Shown: piece by piece, positions 10,859 through 23,015 of the stretch
How positions within the stretch are numbered: position 1 is the first letter of the stretch
How the letters are laid out: every line of letters starts with the position of its first letter
Source of the DNA: Adiantum capillus-veneris
Taxonomy: Eukaryota > Streptophyta > Polypodiopsida > Polypodiales > Pteridaceae
DNA length: 64,000 bases
Direction: 5' to 3'
NCBI GenBank assembly: GCA_014529385.2
Contig: CM043962.1
Span: 45,203,598 to 45,267,597 of the forward strand
Position numbers and translations under genes: made by a program
The notes under the pieces: generated by a model
Databases searched by the model: none
Told to the model about the DNA's origin: nothing
What the model saw: only the letters and a program-made list of their open reading frames with translations

Positions 10859-11511
10859 TTAAGTTAGCATTCAATCAAGAAATTAAGAGTTGATCTAGCA
10901 AATGAGAAAGAGGTTCTTGATAGTACGACAAGAATTTGAATGTTGAGAATGAGATATTATCAAGAAACCAACTCACATTCTTTATGCACACGATAGCCTT
11001 CCTTGAAAAATGACCTAGATATAGAAGTATTAATGTACGAGACTAATAGGAAGCCAAAAAGAACTCTTAGTATGATACTTCTTAAAACCCTTTACATATT
11101 GTTGGTCAACCAGGTTAGAGCACAGAGGGGGTACCTTTGGTGCAATAGTGGAAGCTTGTGCTGAATGCAAATTGCTCAAGATGGCAAGAACACACCGAGC
11201 GCATTCAGATTGGCAAAGCTGGAATATATGATACTTGTCGAATGCTGATTGCTCTAAATGGTCAGTTAGACTAAGCACATTCATGTTGACAAGGTGGATA
11301 TATGGATCTTTTATAGAATGGATTTAACCTGGTTTTTGAGATGATACAATTGGTTTGTAAAGGTTTTTGAGATGGTCTCAATACTGAGAGTTTCTTGGGG
11401 GGAAATTTGAGTAGCAAGTAATTAGTAAGGAAATGTAGAAACGCTAACCAGATTATATCCTTGAAACTAAAAATAACTCTTAGAGTAATCACTAGCACTT
11501 GGTAAAGTAGA
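10859..11511 (+). other. Unassigned remnant of element C
   Basis: Between the MITE and the last pol codons nothing is readable as a protein domain. A stretch at about 11150-11280 repeats AATGCxxATTGCTC-type phrases. It is probably decayed pol sequence, but this is inferred from its position only. Confidence 0.3.
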
Positions 11512-11580
11512 AAGATTATTCCACCAAAGATGCCACTTGGGAATATGAGACCTCTCTTTTTAAAGACTTTTCCAATTTTG
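11512..11580 (+). pseudogene. Extreme C-terminus of gypsy pol (element C)
   Basis: The frame reads STKDATWEYETSLFKDFSNFG then stop. This resembles the end of plant Ty3/gypsy integrases, where a DATWE motif is followed by a Phe-rich tail. It lies 40 bases before the 3' LTR, the expected place. Everything between gag and this fragment has been lost. Confidence 0.65.
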
Positions 11581-11620
11581 GTTGAGATGAGGGCATCTCA
11601 AATTTTTAAGCTGTGGTGAT

Positions 11621-14600
11621 TGTAAGGTCTCCACCCTTCTAGCTGCAGAAGAATCAACTTAAAGCTTTAGAGGAAAGCATTGGACATACAAACAGGTAAA
11701 GTACTATCTCAAAAGCAATCAAAAATGGTATTTTTGGAACCTTAAGCAGAGCAAACCCAGGGCTAGAAATTTTTAGAATTAAGTTCAGACCAAAACTGAC
11801 CCTGCTAGTCCCTCCGAAAGAATTAATGTAAATTAAATTGCCAAGAGAAATTGAATGGTTGTAGGAATCATTTAAGCATAGACTTTTACTAAGGCCTCCT
11901 AGATATTTTACAGATATTTACCAATTAGGAAAAAAATAGGTTAAAAAATAGCAGATTTGATTTTTAAAGCTGGCAGGTGCTAGGAGGGGTCATCACTAAC
12001 CTGCCAGGGATAGGAAAAGCAGTAGGGGTGTTAGGAGAGCTATAGAGCTGCCTTGGGATGCAAGCTACTGCCATTTCTAGCCTGTGAGTGCCCAGAAACC
12101 TATAAATATGACCCCTTGCTTCACAATTTCAGACAGACTGGGAGTCCTAGCCTCTACTCAAAAATCACTAGAGAGCAAAAACTCTAGCTAATTATCCATG
12201 CTAACTTATCTCTATTTTCTTATTTAATTTAATCAATTAAGAAGATTAAACATATTTATAATCTAAATTACTCTCTTAATTCTTAATATTCTATTGATTA
12301 CTTAGATTAAGATTAGGGATATTAATCTAATTGTTTATTAAGCCATATTACGACTAAAATTAATACTAATGACACTTAGATTAGTATAAGATTATTAATG
12401 AAAGGTAGATTAGACTATTAAAAGGCTCGGAAAACTATCTCTTAATTTTTTGATTAGTTTTTGTAATTAATTAGGCAAAAATTAGCTGTTTAATATCAAA
12501 AAGCTGATGGAAAATCTACTTAATTAACTCAAAAATTCTTAAGTTAATTATCACAATTAGGAAACACTGTTAGGAACACGAGGTAAACTAATCATTAATA
12601 GATAATTAATCTAGGTATTTAATTAAGCTGATACTAGTTTTTTTAGCCAAAATTTAAACAGAAAAATTAGTAAATCATGTTAGATAATTAGGTGCTATTT
12701 ATTAGAGTTATTTTACATGATGCAAAGGCCGTGATATTATCTTAAGATTAGGAAATTAATATATCTATTTATCTAAGTCAAAATAGATTAATTTTAGCTG
12801 AAAATTAAAAGAAAAAATTAGTAAACAATGTTAGATAATTAGGGGCTATTTGTCAAAGTTAGTTTACATGATAAGAAGAACATGATAATTATCTTGAGGT
12901 TATTAAACTAATATATCTATTTATCTAAGTCAAATTAAACTAATTCTAGCTAAAAATTAAAGAGAGAAATTAGTAAATCATGTTAGATAATAAAGTGTTA
13001 TTTATTATAGTTAGTTTACATGATAAAGAAGTCATAATCATTATCTTAAGGTTAGAAAATTAATATAGATATTTATCTAAGTCAAATTAGATTAATTCTA
13101 GCTAAAAATTAAAGAGAAAAGTTAGATAATCAAGTTGAAAAATTAAAAGATAATTAAAAAAAGTCAAAAATATCATTATTTACTTGTGAAAAATTATACC
13201 ATAGTTAATTAGTGATTTTAGGAAATTATAATTAACCAAAAGTCCTATTTACAGTTAAATATTAATTAAAATGAATAGCCTTTTCGATCAAAAGTTTTTA
13301 GAAAAACTATAGTAAGTGTAAACCAATAATATAAAGTTGAGGAAATGAAATCTTTAAGAGAAAATAAATAGAATAAATATTAAGCTCAAAAAAAGAAAAT
13401 TCCAAGCTTAAAATTCGATGAGGAAATTAGGAAAAAGATTAGGAGAGCATACAAGACCCTTAGGAAAGCTGTGGAAATAGTTATCATACCTATATAGGCA
13501 ATTAAGAAACTACTAGGTCAAGAATTTATCAATTAAGACTACAAATTTAACTTAGATTGGATTAAAATTGAATAAAAAGGTTAAGTCTAGTTTTTGGATA
13601 ATTTACCTAATGATTAGATGTCCTTTTTATAAGGATAAGAACTTATGGCACCTAAAAGGACACGAGCCAATCCTACATCTGATGATGAGGGCGAAGCTCC
13701 AAAAGAACTAGTGCGTCGCACGACAACGAAGCCGGGCCTAGTATAGGCCTACTGATGAGATTATACAAGCCCCGGTACTACAACAATTGCCAGATCATTC
13801 CCAGGTGGGTCTTTGTTATAATTAAGTTTAGCTAATTCAAGTTTTTCTTTAATTATTAATATTGCATACATAAAGAGGGAGTAAGGAATTAGAAAAAGTA
13901 AAATTGACCAAAACAGAAGACATCTTCCAAGAAACCCACTTGCATTTGTTTATAAATTAGGAAAGAATTGTTTTGGTTAAAGCTGGTTGAATTAGGAAAG
14001 AATGATTGATCATCCTTAAGACAGCTTGTCTTAAGATACCTTCGACTCCTTGGTATATTTTGATGAATAATGATGGCTTTTCAGCCATGGATAAGTCGGT
14101 TACCCCCATGAGCAATGAGTTTCTACTCCATGTCATGTCTTGATGTTTCTACATAAGTTAGGATATCGTTTTTATCCTAGGGAGCCGTCCGGTTGTATGG
14201 GCAACTGGTTTGGTGTATGGACACCCCGAACCTTGGGTGGGGGTTTACCACTCCGGATTGTAAATAAGGAATGGGTGTTGTTTTTTCACCCTTAGGTGGT
14301 CTGGAGACAAGAAGAGTACTGGTCATGGTTATTATGGTCAATGTTTTTGATTGACAGTACCCTGTCTTAAATTTAAAGATGTCTTTTTTCTGAAAGAATG
14401 CTTTCCAATGTTGTCTTTAATACTTGATTGAAGGAATCACTATGACGAAAGTTAAAAGAAACCATTATTTTAAATGTTAAAACAATGTGATAGTAATTAG
14501 AAAGCAATATAATCATGTGTGAGTGCGGGGTGGTAAGTGGGGATTGACTAAGGTTGTCAATCATGGACAACTAGTCAGGTAACTATCCATTCCCGTGCAC

Positions 14601-14925
14601 TAAAAGTATTTAGTAAACTTCTCCAATTGGAAGAGGAGTTCATCAATGGTTGTTCCCTCACGTTTGTTAGGGGGGGGAAAGTGTTGGTTGAGGATACCTT
14701 AGCCCAATTTGTGGAAGTTATAGGGCCGAAATAGCTTTGGACTTTTAATATTCCGCTGCGAGACAGGACTAGGTCTTCTTCTAGGGCTATAGACCCAAGC
14801 CATTGTCAATGTTAAAGGTCTATTCCTTGGATTTTTCTTATTTAGAGACTTTGATTTTTATTAGACCTAGAGACCTGTCAAGGATCCCATCCCAATTTTT
14901 GTATTGTTGGGTTGGAGATCTCACA
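11621..14925 (+). mobile_element. 3' LTR of gypsy element C (3.3 kb, complete)
   Basis: It begins TGTAAGGTCTCCACCC and ends GGAGATCTCACA. The two ends form the short inverted repeat common in gypsy LTRs. The stretch 12585-14925 matches 5780-8214. A possible TATA box (TATAAATA) lies near 12101, followed by a pyrimidine-rich leader. The LTR is unusually long. It is followed directly by Copia LTR sequence at 14926, so C had integrated in that LTR. Confidence 0.78.
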
Positions 14926-15253
14926 ACTTTGAAAGATCTGATTATCAACATCAGATTTCTCTGTCTGAACTTAAAATATCGGACTCAGTAAAATCCGACC
15001 TAGTTATATTTCAACCCAGTAAATATTCAGACTCAGCAGTATTCCAACCCAGCAATATTCAGACTCAGCAAATAATTCGACTCGGCAAACATTAGGCTCA
15101 TCAATAATCAAAGTCAACAAATAATCAAACTTAGTAAATATCTGGTTAACCAAATATCAGACTCAGTAATATTCAAAGTCAATAGTATTCAGAGCATCAT
15201 TTCAATTTTAGACCCAACAATATTTAGACTCAACATATAATATCCAATCAACA
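14926..15253 (-). mobile_element. Outer part of the other Copia LTR (element B)
   Basis: Collinear with about 4960-5196 and rich in the same CAGACTCA/CAACAAATA repeats. On the minus strand it starts TGTTGATTGG at 15253. It is cut by element C at 14925. The sequence after it (GTTTC) is the right-hand target duplication and returns to family A gag. Confidence 0.75.
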
Positions 15254-15405
15254 GTTTCCATCATGAAGAAATTCCTTGCAAGCGATGCAAAGGACAATGT
15301 GCTTACCAAATGGTTCAGCTTGAAGCTTCTCTCCCATGAGTCTATCCAGAAGTATGGAGACAAGTTTTGGGATTTACATCTCAAGGCTACTGTCTTTCAA
15401 AAGAT
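15254..15405 (+). pseudogene. Copy A: gag segment 2
   Basis: Capsid codons starting at a Phe-Pro-Ser-Met and including KKFLASDAKD and YGDKFWDLHLKATVFQK, matching 41457-41607 of copy A2. The segment is bounded by element B on the left and element E on the right. The last five bases AAGAT (15401-15405) are duplicated at 21182-21186. Confidence 0.85.
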
Positions 15406-15898
15406 TGTTATGGAATTGATATTTTACTATTTTATTGCAAGCAACTGACAGGTGGCAAAAGCATTAGCAGATAATGGATTATGCAGAAGGATATTATATT
15501 TTATGTATATTTGATTATTCAAGTGCTCTTTATGAGCTTTGGCCATTTATGACCGGCCGGCCAGTTTGTACTCATTTTTGGGCATTCAAGAAATCTATAA
15601 ACAAATATGTGCAAGAGGGAAATGCTCACTCTTGCACGGGGGGAGATTGCACCCAGTGTTTGCGTTGTTCTTCTCTCCTCTCCTCTCTTCTCTCACACCG
15701 TGTTGGCATAGCACTCCGCTCTAGGAGGTGCGCCTGCACGTGCATCTTCGCTCTCTCCCGCTCTCTATCTCTCTCTGTCCATGTTTATCATTGATTATGT
15801 GCTCGTGGATGCGTCAGGTATGCAGATCTATCGTTTTATTGTCTGTAGCATGTTATTTTCGAGTATTTTGCAGGGCAGCCAGGCTTCCGACTGTAGTA
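15406..15898 (+). repeat. Element E 5' LTR
   Basis: Starts TGTTATGGAATTGATA and ends CCGACTGTAGTA; the expected final CA is TA. It holds a CT-rich stretch at about 15670-15780 and the segment TTTATGAGCTTTGGCCATTT, which the 3' LTR lacks but the E2 LTRs keep, so the 3' copy suffered a private deletion of about 20 bp. Confidence 0.9.
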
Positions 15899-15899
15899 G

Positions 15900-15911
15900 T
15901 GGTATCAGAGC
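15900..15911 (+). promoter_or_regulatory. Element E primer-binding site
   Basis: TGGTATCAGAGC, initiator tRNA-Met type, one base after the LTR end. It is the same site as in family A, so both families could use the same primer tRNA. Confidence 0.9.
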
Positions 15912-18361
15912 CCAGGCTACGCTCCAAAGATTGAGGATCTTGATAATCAAAAGCTAAGTATTTCATTCCTTTTGATATTTTTTTTGCTTACACATGCGTT
16001 TAATTGATTAACTTGTTTAAAATAAAATTAGTGTTAAACGCATTGGATAGTTAGTGGCTTTTGGATTTGGTTAACCCCTGAACATAATGCAACTGTTTTA
16101 GTGAAGTATAAGCGGATCAATTTTAATATTTAAGGCTATTTATACTCCCATGATGAGAGATTATAACATGGATTAGACTGTGAATGTAGACACAAAAATA
16201 GCAACAGAAAATGTATTTACCTATGATGGAACTCTGTAAATAGGAAGTATAATCGAATTCTGTAACAGAGTAAGTACAAAAAGAGAAGAAGAAGAAGTGG
16301 TCGCTGTAGTAGATAAGATTTAAGGCTGTAAGAGTACTCTCGTCAAGATTTTAGAGATATTTTTGATCGAGCCTTGGCCTTACAACCAATAGCTGGAGGT
16401 GAAGAACAAGATACACACAAAAAAAAAACCATTGTGACAAATCAATGAAACCTCAAAACGTTTATCCAAGGGATTTAAACCATATTGATTCTAGTCGACA
16501 GGAAACCAAACTAATCTCTCAAGCTAGTGGGACAGTTTGCTAAACATAATTATTCTAAATATTAAAGTTTAGAAAGAATATGAAGTAGCAACAGCAAGCG
16601 GGCACACTAGGGGCATTTCCATAACCATAACGTCAACCAGCATGCTCATTAGCAGCATCCGGAAGACCACCTATGCCAGCCATGATGGGTGCAATTTCGA
16701 GCATGACCAGATCAGTGCATTGTCAATCTGTGATGGTTGCATGCGTCAGGTGTGCAGTGGACGATAGCCGCCATGCAACCTAACACCATCTTCACGGCTA
16801 TGGTCGCAAGCTCACCCAGCTACGTCAGGTGGAGAAAAACTCTCTCTCTCACTCAGCTCTAGGCCGCCAGCAGCCATCCACTCACTCTTTATTCTCTCTC
16901 TACCCCTCATTGGCTACACCAACAACAGCAGAGTCTCTCGACTCTCTTTCTCTCTCTCTGGCCAACTGGTTGCGGCACATCACACAGACGGTTGTCTTGA
17001 CTCTTGCTTACAACAACCACACAAAAAAATTTATATATAAAAAATAATCATAATAACGGGCGCCGCAAAGACCATGCACACTCTCAAAGCAGAGGCCCTC
17101 GGCATTTTGCGAGTTTGTCTGGAGTTCGTTGGATTCCCCATGCAGCAGCAGGTGTCTCACTTTGCATTTCGACCACCCACCTGCCCCTTTTGCATGCAAA
17201 GGCGCCCAGATTGCTAACCCACAAAAAAAAGAAGAGACGCTCCTGACGCTCTTTCTCTCTCACTACGCCGCCATGCAACTCGGAGTGTTTTTTCTCTCTT
17301 TCTCTCTCACTGCTCCGCCGTGTGGTCCCTTTTAACCACCACCATCTCACAGAACTGCAGTATTTCTCTTTCTCTCTCTCCTTTTCATCTTCTAACAGCC
17401 ACATTTTTTTGGTTGCAATATGGTATGCTTGCCAACCACTCACACAGCTTCCCGCTCGACTCTCCCCAAACCAGTCATCCCACAAGCTGCCCGCTACGCC
17501 CGTGCCTACCCCAACCAGCTCTTGGCTCACCATGCAGCGGCCGGTTGTCGCTCGCTCGTCATTTCTTTTTAATTTATCACCAGCCTGCAACAAATGTTGT
17601 TGCTTTGTTTCCTTTTTAGTTGGCACACCATAGCAACCACCCAATCACCTGCTTCACCTAATCATGCCCAACCCCTTTTTTATTGGCATGGGTACCACTG
17701 CACGTGCAGCCCAATACTCATGCAATACACCCTCCACTCATACAGCAAGCTCAATCCTCTAGCCAACCAACATAAATCTATTGCATGCTCGCTCTGGTCG
17801 CTATTTGTGACGTAGGGTGCCCATACACCTGCAGCCATATCCTTTTGTGCTTTGCTACGTTCGAGGTGTGGAGCACTCACATCAACAGAGCTTAATTCTG
17901 TCCTGCAACCAATTACAGCCCTGCATGCCGCTTTCGGCCTTCCTCTCCTCAAAGCCCCCAGGATGTCAGCATCATCTCATCCCCGTCGCCAGCACACCTT
18001 GTATACCACCAACCTGGCCCTGAAAGCAAAGGCACACAGGTCTTGTTGGAACACTCAAATCGAGCTACACGCACGCACACATCCATGATTCTCTAAACTT
18101 CGATTTTACATATTTTTGTCGTGTCCAAACTGCAAACTTCGCGGACTCAACCTACTGCAGAAAGAGATCGACCCTTTCTCTGATAATTGGCGGACACCCA
18201 CAGCCCTTTAATGCCTTGCTGGCTGCCAACATCCGCTTCTGATCGAAGCTCCCTTGCTCTCTTGCAGATCCCCTCTTCTGCTCCCCCTCCCTCTGGCGTT
18301 GGTTTCCTTTCGCACGACGGTCGCTCCACGTGCGCGATACCCTCGTCATCATTGCAAAAAA

Positions 18362-18400
<39 letters not shown>

Positions 18401-20040
18401 CTTTCCATTTCCCACTTTAATAATTTGAACCACGGATGGTTACCACCCATCTTCTGCCATGTAACCCTCCTCAAGCTCTAGTAGCACACAAAGTGCTAAC
18501 CACTTTTTGACACCCCCATTACTTCATTTTATTTTAGTACCCAAACTTTGGATTAGATCCACAAGGAGAGTGTATCAGCATGCTCTCATATCTCTCCTCA
18601 CGGCAGCAAGTTCCATGGCACCATCGGGCATCATCGGTTCAACTCATGGATACGATCGGATCTCATTGGTACCAATGATCCCATGCATATTTCAATTATC
18701 AAACTATCGCGGTGTAGAAGAGCCTCTACAATCGAGCAACCTATCACATGGCTTTGCAATTCCTCATCTTCTCATGACCCTCCATATTTCCCGGTCTAAA
18801 GGTCTCCATGAAGCTACAAAACCCTCTAGAATATTGGTCTTACTGACACGGCACGATACTACAATGTATCAAACCATTTTATCCCCTCACGCTCGTCATT
18901 GTAATGTTGAATTAGCATCTAAGATGCCCCATTGACCTTAGACTTCAAAATTGGGCAGTGAGTGTTACTCATTGTGAATAAGAAATAGAAGAGAGAATCT
19001 TCAAAGATGCTCTCAGCTTTGGGAGTTAGAGTACCGGTGCAACTGTAAGTCGTGCATGATGACTACATCAAATCATAAGTCATTTTACTTATAATTTGTG
19101 ACTTCTTATGGTACAATTTCCATGATTTTTTTCCCAATGAGTATGCAGCATGATCTTTTTGTGCCTTCTTCCATCTACCGAGGTTGTCAACTATCATAAA
19201 CTCATTTGTATGGCTTAAAATTTATTGCACTTGCAAAATTGTGAGCATTTATTAATTTTGTCCTCGTCAAATGGCTCATTGTTAGCTTTTGTTGGTTGTT
19301 CATTACAGTAGCAATGGACAACACCATTATCTTTCTTAGGTTTACTACAACTTTACAAAAAATACCAGTCTCTGTCTTGACTAAACTTAACCAAACGATT
19401 TTGATAATGACCTTCATTTTTTTAACTTGTTTATTATCTAAGATTGACACCAACCGATGCAGGGCATAATATGAGGCAAACATAAGTCATCTCATTGTTA
19501 TATTTTGAAAAATTATTTAAAAAATATTGAATGATAATATACTAGCAATGTTCTATTAGATTCTATGATACCTTCCTTGCTTGTTATCAATCAAATATCT
19601 CAACTAATCTATAAATTACTACTTGGTTGAGTATACTGACTCCCTCATACAAGATTGTGTCACAGTATGTCTTGTTGTGTTTACTAATTCCATTCAAAAA
19701 GACAACATAGCTCTCTCTACATATGTACACAGGTACATACGCTTTGAGTTGCAACATACCCCCCAGATATGTCCATCGAATACATCACTACTCTGTTCAT
19801 ATTTTGTTTGTGTACATTGTCCTATACACTATGAAATCAAACACTTCTCACATCTTGGCTCCTACTTACATTGAATGAATTTTGATTGACATGATTTGTC
19901 ATTAAGCTCTATAGCTAGTCACATCAAGTAAGATATTTTGGATTCGTGAACAACAATTTGTAAGTACCCTCCTACTCCAACATGCTCCAAATTGGTCTTA
20001 CACCTGTGATAATTGTTATATTTTTATGCCTAGCCTAGTC
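15912..20040 (+). other. Element E interior, non-coding
   Basis: About 4.1 kb without recognisable protein. The section 16750-18350 is comparatively GC-rich with many CT-rich runs and repeated GCCGCCATGCA phrases (for example near 16770 and 17268). The reverse phrase TGCATGGCGGC recurs in E2 (56343 and 56590), so the interior is conserved between the two copies although it encodes nothing obvious. A (TA)n tract lies at 18364-18399. Open frames of 60-190 codons here are low-complexity and shared between strands, so none is called a gene. Confidence 0.6.
18364..18399. repeat. (TA)n microsatellite
   Basis: An uninterrupted TA repeat of about 36 bp inside element E. Confidence 0.95.
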
Positions 20041-20049
20041 CATTGGTCA

Positions 20050-20265
20050 CGGACACACAGATTTGCCGATTTAGGCAGTGTGTAGATATTCACTCAGGGT
20101 GCACATCCGCCGATTTAGGCAGCACATTGATAAATTGCATATTCATGATTTTTAAACTTATAGAAAATGCAGATCCTCCGATTTAGGCAGCATTAGTGCA
20201 GATTCGCCGATTTAGGCAGCACGTCTTATTGGTGTAGATTCGCCGATTTAGGCAACACAAATCAC
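20050..20265 (+). repeat. Five spaced copies of GCCGATTTAGGCAG in element E
   Basis: Near-identical motifs built on CAGATTCGCCGATTTAGGCA occur at about 20063, 20107, 20175, 20202 and 20239, separated by unequal spacers of unrelated sequence. The spacing is not a multiple of three, so this is not a protein repeat. E2 has four copies in the matching place (53851-53995, reversed). The motif lies 450-650 bp before the 3' LTR. Confidence 0.8.
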
Positions 20266-20699
20266 AAAATCATGTTGCAGTGGCTGGCCACCACTGTAAC
20301 TGGTATGATTTTGTTACCCGGGTACACAAATTGAAGGATATTTGATTTTGGATTTGAAATGGATACATGTTGACAGATGTTTGGATTTGGATTTGGAATG
20401 GATATATGTTGATTTTCTATCGCGATAGTATTGAACTTGAGAATGATGGGAATGGATTATTGAATGATGAGTGTGACCAATGATATCCTGATTCATCAGG
20501 GTATGACATATACTGCTTATTCTAGTGGTATGGGACACTAGAATAGGTAGTATATGGATGACAACAGGCATAAGCAATATTGTCTAGTTTTATCAATTTT
20601 TCTTTACTATGTGATGGTTTTGATACAGATTTCTAATCACTATTTTTGATGAGTATTGTTTGCAGATTTTTATCTCCGCAATTGAGGACAGTTGCTTTC

Positions 20700-21181
20700 C
20701 AACAGAGAGGTATGTTATGGAATTGATATTTTACTATTTTATTACAGCTGACACGTGGCAAAAGCATTAGCAGATAATGGATTATGCAGAAGGATATTAT
20801 ATTTTATGTATATTTGATTATTCAAGTGCTCATGACCGGCCGACCAGTTTGTACTCATTTTTGGGCATTCAAGAAATCTATAAATAAATACGTGCAAGAG
20901 GGAAATGCTCACTCTTGCACGAGGGGAGATTGCACCCAGTGTTTGCGTTGTTCTTCTCTCCTCTCCTCTCTTCTCTCACACCGTGCTGGCGTAGCACTCC
21001 ACTCTAGGAGGTGCGCCTGCACGTGTGTCTTTGCTCTCTCCCGCTCTCTATCTCTATCTATCCACGTTTATCGTTGATTATGTGCTTGTGGATGCGTCAC
21101 GTATGCAGATCTATCATTTTATTGTCTGTAGTGTGTTATTTTTGAGTATTTTGCAGGGCAGCCAGGCTTCCGGCTGTAGCA
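20700..21181 (+). repeat. Element E purine tract and 3' LTR
   Basis: The purine-rich tract AACAGAGAGGTA (20701-20712) directly precedes the LTR start TGTTATGG at 20713, as needed to prime plus-strand synthesis. The LTR ends CCGGCTGTAGCA at 21181, followed by the AAGAT target duplication. Confidence 0.85.
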
Positions 21182-21700
21182 AAGATAGACTTTGCCAAGC
21201 AAAAGCAACAATTATGTGTGGGATTACCTGAAGAGATGGCCGAATACATCAACTCTCAACGGCCTGTTCTATCACCGAAGTAATCCATCACACCATAGTT
21301 GCTTCACGCATCATTTTCCATCAACGGGCTAGATGGAATGTCAAGCCCATGGAAAACAAAGACAAAAATGATCCAAAGGAAAAAACCAATGCTCAAAATT
21401 CTTCCCAAGGCACTTCCACCAACAAAAACAACAATCGGTCCAAGGAGAAGGGTGTTTACAAAGGCAAAAACAAACTCTCTCCTAAAGAGCTTGAAGCTTT
21501 TTGCAAGGACCATAAGTGTTTCAAGTGTGGGGAGTAAGGACATGGCTATCATTCTTTCCCCAAGAAGAATGCTCGCAATGAGAATCCTAGGGCTTCCACC
21601 ATTGAAGCTCCAAAAGAGGATGCTCATTGCAAAGGATCATCACTTTCCTATGCTTGGGAAAAGATAAGAGAGCATGATTCCTTCATCTTGTTTGACCCTA
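21182..21700 (+). pseudogene. Copy A: gag segment 3 with zinc knuckle
   Basis: Continues gag after element E: the DFAKQKQQLCVGLPEEMAEY stretch, an Asn/Lys-rich linker and a CCHC knuckle. In copy A2 the knuckle is CFKCGEQGHGYRSC. Here the Gln codon is TAA (21535-21537) and the last Cys has become Phe, so the knuckle is broken twice. A one-base loss near 21270 also shifts the frame. Confidence 0.85.
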
Positions 21701-22319
21701 GCTCTACTCACAACTTCATATCAATGGAGTTGGCCACCAAGTTGGGCATCCAAGCTTTCAAGATGGGAGATATGGTAATGGTTGACACAGCTTTCAAGGG
21801 ATAGCAAGCTTCCATTACTCCCTTGATTGGGAAGTTGAGGCCTCATGTCCAGGCAAAGAAGAATTTTTCATCTCTCCTCTCCAACATGAGGATGCTATCC
21901 TAGGGGCGCCATGATTTGATCGCATGGCTGCCACTATGAAGTTCCCTGAAAGGAGAATCTACTTCACCTACATTGGAAAGAACATGTATATAGATGCTAG
22001 TGAGTTTGGTCGCACTATTCCACTTGTAAATCCTCCTACTTTTGATAAATCGATAAAGAGCTCAGTTTTTGCGTACATGATTTTTGTCAAAGAGTCTCTA
22101 AAATATCCTAATGTTTCATCAAATGTAAATGGTAGGAATCAAGAAGAGTTAGACTTGTCTAATTTTTTAAATGGATTCCAAGATGTGTTCATCAATGATA
22201 TCCTTATGGACTTACCTCCAAAATGAGGGGACGATGACCATCGCATTAAGCTCCTTCCAGGAAGCTCACCGCCTAACAAGCCTCCTTATCAAGTCTCACA
22301 AGCTCAACAAGAGGAGATA
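21701..22319 (+). pseudogene. Copy A: protease and linker to RT
   Basis: [20 protein letters not shown] marks the aspartic protease active site (the DPG/DSG type of plant gypsy elements, here DPS). A TAG lies in the AFKG-QAS stretch. After that, [13 protein letters not shown] and [21 protein letters not shown] phrases lead to the RT. The last 100 bases hold the usual HRIxLLPGSxPPNKPPY entry to the RT, after an in-frame TGA at about 22224. Confidence 0.8.
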
Positions 22320-23015
22320 ATGAGGCAAGTAGAGGAATTGGTAGACAAAGGGATGGTGAGGCCTCGTTCCTCTCCCTTTTGTTCTCCAGTGCTTTTAGTG
22401 CAAAAGAAAGATGGTACATACCGTATGTGTGTGGACTATCAAGCACTAAAACATATCACTATCAAAAACAGATTTCCCGTGCCTCGGGTAGAAGATCTAT
22501 TTGATAAGCTACAAGTCTCTACCTACTTCAGTAGGATTGACCTTGAAAGTGGCTATCATAAAATAATGATAGTGGATAAAGATATCCTAACGACCGCGTT
22601 TTGCACAATGTTTGGTCTTTATGAATATCTAGTCATGCCTTTTTGCTTGACTAATGCACCATCTATATTCAATCATTTAACGTAGAAAATTTTTACACCT
22701 TACCGCAAATTCACTGGAGTGTTCTTTGATGATAGCATCATCTACTCCAAGTCTTTGGAGGAACATAAGCAACATCTCCAAGCGATGTTTCAAGCATTGA
22801 GGGAGAACAAAATTTTTCTCAACCAAAAGAAAAGCGAATTTTTCCTTCAAGAGATTCAATACCTGGGTCATATTATCACTCAAGATGGTATCTGTATGGA
22901 TCCATCAAAGTTAGAAGTGATAAAAGCATGGCCTAATCCAAGGAATCTACATGAGCTAAGAAACTTTATTGCTATGTGCGCATACTATAGATGCTTCATA
23001 GCAAAATTCAAATAG
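22320..23015 (+). pseudogene. Copy A: Ty3/gypsy reverse transcriptase
   Basis: The RT copies element RNA into DNA. Visible in order are [20 protein letters not shown], the RMCVDYQALK motif, VEDLFDKL...FSRIDLESGYH (first catalytic Asp), the MPFCLTNAPS motif (normally MPFGLTNAP) and FFDDSIIYS in place of the usual YxDD box (both Asp kept, first residue Phe), then YLGHIIT. One stop (TAG near 22684) separates the two open halves 22320-22685 and 22719-23015. The order and spacing match Ty3/gypsy rather than Copia. Confidence 0.92.

Larger units (their letters stand above)
15406..21181 (+). mobile_element. Element E: LTR retrotransposon without coding capacity (LARD-like)
   Basis: A 5776-bp element bounded by LTRs of 493 bp (15406-15898) and 469 bp (20713-21181), with the perfect target duplication AAGAT at 15401-15405 and 21182-21186. 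Removing it restores the family A gag. A primer site (15900-15911) and a purine tract before the 3' LTR are present. The 4.8-kb interior has no gag, protease, RT, RNase H or integrase motif in any frame. It would have to be copied and integrated by proteins of another element. The same family recurs, reversed, at 52935-58155. Confidence 0.88.

Noticed and set aside
17084..17644. 186-codon minus-strand ORF in element E
   Set aside because: Driven by CT/GA-rich low-complexity sequence, overlapped by several frames of similar length on the other strand, with no recognisable domain.
18507..18935. 142-codon ORF in element E
   Set aside because: No recognisable family, no counterpart noticed in E2, and it lies in a non-coding element interior.
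20050..20265. Regularly repeated short motif resembling a CRISPR array
   Set aside because: Spacers are unequal and few, the motif lies inside a plant LTR element, and no cas-like gene is present.
20160..20335. Reading the repeat as a protein repeat QIRRFRQ followed by HHCNWYDFVTRVH
   Set aside because: Copies are in different frames with stops between them, and the following frame differs between E and E2.
21304..21627. Minus-strand ORFs opposite the gag zinc-knuckle region (also 41724-42044)
   Set aside because: Antisense shadows of the conserved gag frame, present in both copies only because gag is conserved.
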